Shown: positions 56,179-64,000 of the stretch, in pieces
How positions within the stretch are numbered: position 1 is the first letter of the stretch
Layout of the letters: each line of letters starts with the position of its first letter
Assembly: GCA_002633025.1 (NCBI GenBank)
Contig: NMRB01001365.1
Coordinates: forward strand, 62,001-126,000
Origin: Notospermus geniculatus
Lineage: Eukaryota; Nemertea; Pilidiophora; Heteronemertea; Lineidae
Reading direction: 5' to 3'
Length of the DNA stretch: 64,000 nt
Position numbers and translations under genes: made by a program
Notes under the pieces: model-generated
What the model was told of the DNA's origin: nothing
The model's database searches: none
The model's input: the letters and a program-made list of their open reading frames with translations, nothing else

Positions 56179-57899
56179 CATCCCCACCATACTCTAGCAG
56201 ACCAAACATTCACTTTTCAAATCTGTTACTGATAGCTACACTGTACGAAAAATCAAGTAGCAAGAAGTACATCTGGAAATTATTGCGCGAATATAAGAAC
56301 TGATATCCCAGTCATATAATAACGTTCACCTGTCGCCGGACTGCTACAGACACGAATCTCCCTCAGGTGTTGACTGAGAAGTGTGTGACCAGAACAGAGC
56401 GTCGCAGTCAACAAATCATATGCATTACTTCATTGACAGATGTCTCGCATGGGATGTTTCAGAAATGATTGCATTAAGTACATAAGACCAGATAAAGTTA
56501 TTCACAGCACTAGTATCAGGGCAACGAAAAGATGACTGCTGAACTAAACCAAGAGCAACTTAATATTATGCCACAGATGAAATTTTCCAAGTTTCTAAGT
56601 CCTAGCAATGGAACAACAGACATCCTCCCACAGCAGGGTTTTATCTCGCTTCATGCCACATCACAAGTGGATGTGGAATGAAGTGGAGCGAGGTAAAAAC
56701 CTGCGCTGTGGGAGGATGTCGTGTGGAACTATTTATTGGTCAAATCAAACACACCATACATGTCTAACATCTTTGTGTCCCCCACCAGTGGATGAATTAC
56801 GCAAGGGTCAAGCAGCATTTAGGCCGACAGCATCAAGTGAGATTGGTGGTGATGATCCCCAAATTTTGGGGAACGTGCCCACAGATACGACTTGGGACAC
56901 CACCGACAAGCGCCATCTACAGACAACGATAGAAGCATAAGGCTACAGTATGATTTTCTAACCTGAATTTCTCGCATAATCTATGAGCAACACTGAGCTT
57001 AACCCGCAAAACCCGCTCCGACACCCTGTACAAGTCGGTACATAATAATCTATGATTAATGCCAAGTGGTGCCACCAGGTGGCACTTCACTCTCAATCAT
57101 AAACAGTGAATATATGAATTCGTAAATATATGCAATTTGTATGTACGACTTGACTTCCATTTTTTGCGATCATGATCAGGAATCGACAGAGGCATTTGAC
57201 AGCGATGACGAACATAATTGATCTGCACTACATATAAAAAATCACCTCAAAATCACATTGTACTAGGCCAGTCTTACGGCACTTGGTAATTGTGCCCGAG
57301 GCGTACCACTATCTGCCCTGAATGTCTGTGAGAAACAAGCATGAACCAAAAGGAAGGGGTAGATTTATCGTCAAGAACAGATGAACTTCAACACCCCGTA
57401 ACAACAAGACTGAAGTACATTGTATATGATATCAAAATTTTACAGGATTTTTTCCTGTTCTCACCGCCATGGTATACTCAGTCAATCAGATCTCTGGAAA
57501 GGTTCCAATGTTGCAGGATGTCCGGAGTTCAAAATGCGACTGCTTCATCTCAGATACTACTGCAGTCATTTACTTGTAAGAGATTCTCGCCAAATCAATG
57601 TCACAACATAACTCCAGCAGTAAGCAAACTGTAGCAGTTAAACCAGGCCACGAACCCCTCTCCATGCCTCCTCCTCACAGACGACCCCCCCTCCCTCCCC
57701 TCCCGTGACCTAAGCCATGGTAGAAACCCAATGTTTCACTAACATGGACACTGGCACATAACGACTCCACCCAAGAGAAGCTCAAAGTAAAATTGTATAT
57801 ATTACAATCTGTACAGTGCTAAAGAATAAATAGTTCAACCATGCAGTCAACAGATACGTCATATGCACGGAGGGTGCGTCCACACCAAGTCTGCCTCAC

Positions 57900-58350
57900 C
57901 TCTCCTCACATCTACCCCCAGAGTCCAGCACACGGCATCTTCTGTCAAAGTTTTCTCACAATCTGTGGTATAGACCCTTCTATAATTGACAAACGAGAAA
58001 GATCTGTGCACTTCTGCTGAAATCGCAACCATAACCACGGTCTGAAACTGAATGGTATGACGCAGAGAACCCCATGACAGTGACTTCGACGACGTTGTGT
58101 CCGAGTCGACCATTGCTGAATTATGAATTGCGTTACATCAGCTGGTTTCAGATCGAGGTTGTGGCTGCGATTTCAGCGGAAGTGCGCAATCTGCGAATTC
58201 GAGAATAGTCTATTGATTGAAAAATATTTGACGGAAGGTTGTTCTTACTAACTTTCTGAAGTACATGTACGTTCCTTCAAATTCGTTTCCACGGCGATCA
58301 AAATACTTGACAGGTGATCCCGTCCGCTTAAACCTGGGAGCAGATGAGTC
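57900..58350. mobile_element. MITE family B, split by MITE A
   Basis: Left part (cagagtccagcacacggcat) at 57900-57970, right part from 58213 to the cctgggagcagatgagt end near 58350. Confidence 0.75.
57971..58212. mobile_element. MITE family A, copy 8, nested in a family B element
   Basis: Interrupts a family B palindrome: ...ctgtggta before it and ttgattgaaaaat after it, which are contiguous as tggtattgattg-like sequence in intact B copies. Confidence 0.85.
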
Positions 58351-59428
58351 AACACATACATCGCTAGTTATAATTTGTACAAGCTTTCATTCAGCTAGAG
58401 AGAGGGGCAGCTTTGTGAACCCACCCACGTTGGGCCACTCAAGAACTGGGGAGAATTGTGAACTACCAGCAAGCAGTGGAACTGTGCCCGCCACAGTCCT
58501 CTCAAACTAATATCAAATTTGTATGACAACTTGCTAAATTACGCCAACAAAATGCCTCACCAGTTATCATTGTAATTGAAAGCAAGAACCCTGATTTCTT
58601 CTGTATTTTGTTCAGATCATGATCAAGCCTTTCCCACGACATTTTGGTGCTAAGTTTGTTATGCACCGTTTCCAATGAACTGAACCAACCTTGTTTTACC
58701 CGCAGTCCTTGAATGGCCAGTGGTTATGATTTATTCCTACATTTAATGATAATCTGAGGGCGGGGTCAACTTCTGCGGAAATCCATCTATTTCTGAGGAA
58801 CACTAAGAGTCGTTAGACTAATCGATTCCCTGATGACATGACCAGGGAGGCAGACACTGACGCAAGCGCCACAGAATGACACACTACCACATAAACTGAC
58901 CACGCCCATATTTGGCTGGTCCAATCACAGACTGTCCCTCACCAGGACAGAGCATTCAGAATGCTGGAACCAAATGTCCAACGATTCAACACTGGACCTC
59001 CACAGCTAAGTAGGCCTTGGATCCCAACAGAATTTCCTGAATGCTATAGTCTCATTACTCCACCACAAGTTTTTGATCGTGCCACTAGTCTAAACATGGC
59101 CACAAGTGACAGTGATACTCAGTGAAAGACCAAGTCACACATCGGTCACCTAGCAACACCATGATCACCATCGGTTACCATCATTAAGTGCCTAGCAACA
59201 ACGACGTTAGGTCACCACAGTTGCTTAGCAACCTGAACACAGGAATGAGACATCATCTGAACGAGACAAGTCGAACGCACAGCGACCACAAGTCCACAAA
59301 ATCCAGGAGGCTGAATCTTGAAAAGTCACCGCGCTAGTCTTGTTCATGATAGAATGAAGGTGTAGTTCTGTGTTGGACCAACAGCAGAGTCTTTCGTACA
59401 CAGACAAGCGAGTTCTTGGGGGATTGTA

Positions 59429-61596
59429 TCACTTGCAGCATGATGTCGATTGAGTAGTGCCTCCGTTTTCTAACACGACGTTTCCACCGCCTCCCTGTTG
59501 CCTTCCAGGCTCATTTTTAGGAAGTTTCTTGGCTGAAGAAAACATGAAATTTGCTTAAGAACTCAGACAAAACGTACCACACGACATTTAAAATTCGAAG
59601 TGCTAATCACACAAGTCAGCATTTGAGAAAGAAGTCAATTCAGTTGATTATCTGATTGGCCGAAAATACAGATTTAGCTATGAAAGCATAAGTTCCTTCT
59701 GGACACCAACATGTAGCCCGAGTTGGAAAACTGGAAAAGTTACAAAACAGCCATGTTGGAGCACTATGGTGTAACTAAAGTGTAAGGATGTATTGGACAT
59801 TAAAATCTGACTCACCTATTGCCAAAAATAAGTCATTAACATTCATAGCTGTTTTTGCAGATGTTTCCATAAATAATAAACTGTTTTCTTCTGCATATGC
59901 TTGGGCTTCCTGAAAGTCAAAACCAGATATTGGCATCAGAGTAGTAACCAGGTTACGGTTGGCGTTTCAAACATCACTGTCTCGAAAAGAGGCTCGCACA
60001 GTAGCACTGACAGACTGACCATTTACTATCTGATGAGCATCTCGTAGCTCTCGACATAAAATGTGCTTCCCACAGCAGTCAAGTGGACATTGCAAATGTT
60101 GCGACATGTCTCATCCTAGTACTCATTTCACCCAAGTGAGTCGAAGGAAATTCAGTAGGGTCCAAAGACATAAAATATATCAATTTTACTCACTTCATAA
60201 TCTACCATTCGTTTATTTGCTAAGTCTGACTTGTTTCCAGCAAGAGCTATGACTATATTAGGGCTTGCTTGTCTCTGTAATTCTTTTACCCAAGTTTTCG
60301 CACGGCCAAATGTGTCCTGAAAGAGACCAATCGAACCTTATCAATTTGTGACCTTAGAAAACTGAGTGTTTTCTGCAAGGAAGACACCAAGACAACTTCT
60401 GAATACCGGTACTTGTGGAAGTCCAACACCAAGAAGTCGAAATTGAAACCTAAGTGGCACAAGCAATCATGCGTGCGGTGACTACTCTCCTTCAGACTTC
60501 TGGAAGAGGGATGTGAAATACTGGATTTCAATCATAGATGGCGTAGTGACCACAAAACAACAACGGCCAATCACTTACATGATTTGTAATATCATAGACA
60601 ACGATCGCAGCCTGAGCTCCTCTGTAATACATCGGCGCTAAACTATGATATCGTTCCTGACCAGCGGTATCCCAGATTTCAAATTTGACAGTGGTGTCAT
60701 CAAGGCAGACTGTCTGTGTTAGAAATGCAGCTGAAGAGGAAAAGAAACCACTGTCAGAATCTTTCTGTTTACGATTATCTCAGAAACTGGACCAGAGGAG
60801 GCTGGGCATTTCCACCAAGAGTCAACGACTTCAGTGAACCATCACAACCGTTCAGCAAATGGGAAGTATATGAATTCTACCCCAAATTGCCGATTGAACA
60901 TCAGAGGTAAATTGTGTAACCAGCCCTACAGGCAAAACATTGGGTGGTATAAGACAGCAATGTGAAATGCTGTGCAAATCTTAAGTAAAAGCATTTGCTA
61001 ACTTTTATAAATACCAGCCATTACCCCACATACTCCAGAACAAAGACACATCATAACAGTATACCGAGTACATTCTCAACTCAATCACTAGAGTAATTAG
61101 CAGACTCACAGAGCTGTAATAACCACAAGTAGGCCTACACAGCGGGCTACCATTCTAATTAACCCTATGACCAATTGACACAGTTTTACCACAAACCAGG
61201 CAGTTCCTGGCACTTAAGTACATGCACCAGTAACTGAAGAGATTGGTACAAGGGAACCACATTTGAGGATGTGCGTGGGGAAACAATAGTCCATTGTCAT
61301 TACAGGAACACACGGAAATGTCCGACAGTCATTACATGCATCTCCGTAAGTGCACCATGTTTCTCCACGCAGTGGGCGGGCTTGTGCAGGGTATCCGTGC
61401 CAGCAGAATACCGAGTAGAAATGTTGTACTCACCTCCTATTGTACTCTCTTGGTATTCGTGAAACTGGCCTTTGACAAAGCGTAGCACTAGTGAAGATTT
61501 CCCCACAGCTGATTCGCCTAGCAAGACCAGTTTGAACTGACATATCTTTCCTTGTGTTGCACCATTTGGTCGCTGCGTTCCTCCGCGCCCAGCCAT
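59429..61596 (-). CDS. RAB5: RAB5 small GTPase, complete
   Basis: Early-endosome Rab GTPase that directs endocytic vesicle docking and fusion. Coding exons (minus): 61596-61434, 60730-60579, 60316-60194, 59909-59816 and 59532-59429; 211 residues with all phases agreeing. The P-loop reads GESAVGKS with Ser34, switch I has ESTIG with Thr52, the catalytic motif is WDTAGQE with Gln79, the guanine motif is GNKSD with Asn133, and ETSAKTA follows. Numbering equals that of human RAB5A, so no indel separates them through residue 136. The effector region ([20 protein letters not shown]) is RAB5-specific rather than RAB22/31-like. The C-terminus ends TSCCK, with two cysteines suitable for geranylgeranylation. 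The start Met (61594-61596) precedes [11 protein letters not shown], a normal RAB5 N-terminus. Confidence 0.97.
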
Positions 61597-62499
61597 TGAT
61601 AACAGTTAGATTGGACACTCTTTGGTAACTTTACAGCTAATCACAGACAATGGTGAGGTACCACCTGAAAGAACAGATTGGAAGGCGTGTCACAGAGAGT
61701 GAGCGCAACAGACTTCTTTCATCTCTGATTATGAACTGAAATGAAGTACCTAATGAGGAAATAAATATCAGTGCTTTCCTTCAACAGATTTTACCAAGAA
61801 TGACCAATATCCTGCTGCAAATTCATGTGAACTGTGACAATACTTTGTAATATATAAGTGTGGGAGTGAGGAAACAATCACATAGGCCTGATCATTGATT
61901 ATGAAAGTCCAGACATCAAATGTATCATCAATAAATTTAGTCTGCTATTCCCTCTGAACAACAGCTGATTCAATTCAAGCATTGTAGTGTTCAACAGAAC
62001 ATCTGGCAAAATGCCATTACATGTAATGTATCAGTACACAATGAAACCATAAACTACACGTCATGTGCTTTCCCCATAGGCAAGTAATTTCCACTTATAA
62101 TGATGACACATTTCATTCACTGATTGATGTTTCATTGATGACTATATCAAAGGTCAAAATATCTGGACAGAGTCTTTCGGACACTGGGATGCCTTCGGGA
62201 CATGACAAACTGCGGCAAAGTATACGCATAAACAATCACATGTTAGACACATAAAAGGCCTGGTTCAGACATGGACGAAACAGCACACAACTAAGGCCGT
62301 GTGAACATTTGACATTCGCCAAAATAATGATGGCAATCAGGCACACCAGGGTCAGGGGAATCAGCAGATGACAGAAGTTGCAGTTCTTTGCTTTGCATGC
62401 TGAAATCAGATATGGTAATAAACAATGAGATGATGACACAACTGCGAGCACACTGCATGCTGTCTCCAGAGCCCCCCCCCACTGCCCGCCCCCCCCCTA

Positions 62500-62652
62500 A
62501 AGCGGGTGATCCACTGTCGCGATTTTGGCTTGAGACGGGGTTGCGTTCCCTTGCGGTTACCTTATAAGGACTTCCGATTGCCAAATAAGGCGATCGCAAG
62601 GCACCGCAACCCCGCCTCAAGCCCAAATCGCGACAATGGATTCGCCGCTTAA
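62500..62652. repeat. Foldback upstream of RAB5
   Basis: About 150 bp with arms gcgattttggcttgag / complement and gggttgcgttcccttgcgg / complement. Confidence 0.8.
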
Positions 62653-62690
62653 GTGATGCAACTGTCCAGTCCAGTTTCCTGGTCCCATAT

Positions 62691-62801
62691 GTTCATAAAG
62701 CTACTTCTCTTAAGTCTTAAGTGTGACACTTATCCTTTGTTCAACACAAAAGATAAGTATCATACTTTGACTTGAAAGTATGTTTATGAATATGGGCCCT
62801 G
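62691..62801. repeat. Foldback, homologue of 5806-5925
   Basis: Shares the cataaa.../...tttatgaatatgggcc ends and the ttgttcaacacaaaagataagt centre. Confidence 0.8.
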
Positions 62802-64000
62802 ATTTCTGCTGCAAAGGGATCTTGCTAAGGACAACTGCCTACAACCTCATGACCATACAGTTGTTAACCATGTATATGACCATGAAGGATGAATGAATGA
62901 AGTGTAGATGACAGCAGCAACTAGGCCTAGGCCTACTGCCCTTGGATGAAACCTTTCTATCATGCTATTGCGCACACAAAAATCTATCAACAATATCGTA
63001 CATAATTTGCAGGCCTGCCACTGCCATCTAGGCTCTAGCACTTTCGCAAGGGGTTTCTGAAAGTGACAGGCATGACAGGTAGAAGGCATTCAGATCATCA
63101 TCAGAAATTGACAGAAAACAGAAGTCGAAAGTCAACAACATTTTTTGGTTACGAAACCAGCCAAGACTGAAGAAATTAGCCCCAATAAACCCAAATGAAT
63201 GGCCAATGCATATCATTGGGCCTGAATACTACACTCAGTGAACATCGTTGGTGGTTTCAAACGGGTTTTAACAAGCCAAAAATATGTGACGCAAAACCGG
63301 GAGGCCATCTCGTTTTGACAACATCATCATGACGTGCACTTGTAATACATTTTTACGTGCATCTGCTGTACATTTTACGTGCATTTTCAGATCAATCAGA
63401 CGCCATTTTTGATGGGGAGACTTCAGAAAAGTCATCAAATACACCCTTTCAAGCAACATCATTTACAATTTCATTGCATTTGATACAATGTTAACTTACC
63501 ACAGATATTATATACCTGAAATTTGAGGATATGCAACCTTCTGTGTAAGAGGTTTTGGCGAGTGACTTTGTATATGTCTTCGGAAAAACTAGGGACGTCG
63601 TACCACCCTCCGTAATCGAGTGGACTACTTTATCCTTAGTTCATGTATTCATGTGCAATCGTAAATAAACACGATTTGTACAAGATACACTCATCTGAAC
63701 ACAATTTACAGTAAAAATTCCAATCAACTATAATAAAGGTCACTTGTTAGCTGAGTATTTACCGATATTTGCGCAATTTATCGGGAAAATACAATTTTTC
63801 ATGGATCTACATTACATCGGATGATCCCGTAGTGATGCGGTGAAGCCGTGATTTTCGAAGTTGGCAACCCCGTATCAAAACATTACGTCAACCTAAAAAA
63901 AGATTTTTTAAATTTTCTAAATGAAATCTACTTCTATTTGTTAGTTAATACCATAAGACACAGACAACTATGGATATTGTTAAAAATCATTGATCAATCG

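Larger units (their letters stand above)
54190..59428 (-). other. Probable long 3' UTR of RAB5
   Basis: Between the RAB5 stop codon and 54190 no coding exon is seen on either strand. On the minus strand the last clear AATAAA is at 54216-54211, so the transcript may carry about 5.2 kb of 3' UTR. It includes a tRNA-headed SINE (56084-56178), a foldback (56621-56724), nested MITEs (57900-58350) and a second foldback (54540-54672). Earlier poly(A) use is likely for some transcripts. Confidence 0.45.
61597..64000 (-). other. RAB5 5' UTR and upstream intron, no other gene seen
   Basis: On the minus strand a ctttcag acceptor ends at 61665, giving 68 nt of leader (61597-61664) before the ATG; the first non-coding exon and promoter should be upstream, at higher coordinates or past the window. 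Two foldbacks are present (62500-62652 and 62691-62801). No other coding exon is supported to 64000. Confidence 0.5.

Overview
The window is eukaryotic nuclear DNA. Short coding exons with GT/AG borders are separated by introns of about 0.1 to 6.4 kb, there are two N-run assembly gaps, and the non-coding part is crowded with short palindromic (foldback/MITE-like) elements and tRNA-derived SINEs. The proteins are animal-type. The mix of compact genes and dense short foldbacks suggests a marine invertebrate, probably a deuterostome (amphioxus or ambulacrarian grade); the species cannot be fixed from sequence alone.

Layout. (1) 1-5584: no recognised exon, only repeats; probably the 5' intron or upstream flank of the first gene. 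(2) 5585-35972, plus strand: an SLC4 sodium-coupled bicarbonate transporter of the NBCn/NDCBE (SLC4A7/8/10) class, 22 exons with matching reading phases, lacking only its N-terminal exon(s); a long 3' UTR probably runs to about 40845. (3) 41571-48256, minus strand: a TMEM163-like zinc transporter, seven exons, cut at a single N at 41570 so the C-terminus is missing. (4) 50287-53075, plus strand: LETMD1, complete in seven exons, poly(A) signal at 53555. (5) 59429-61596, minus strand: RAB5, complete in five coding exons (211 residues), with a probable 5.2 kb 3' UTR ending near 54190, convergent with LETMD1.

These are independent housekeeping or transport genes, not an operon. Their grouping does resemble human chromosome neighbourhoods in which SLC4 paralogues lie near RAB5 paralogues, LETMD1 or TMEM163.

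The most unusual biology seen is in the SLC4 gene. Between its two conserved cytosolic N-terminal blocks lies a row of small exons (51, 57, 57, 57 and 135 nt), all divisible by three and phase 0 on both sides, each carrying a basic-residue-plus-serine motif typical of basophilic kinase sites. This looks like a modular, alternatively spliced regulatory array. The rest of the novelty is in the repeats: at least one family (about 245 bp, eight copies) whose insertions can be dated against other families by nesting.
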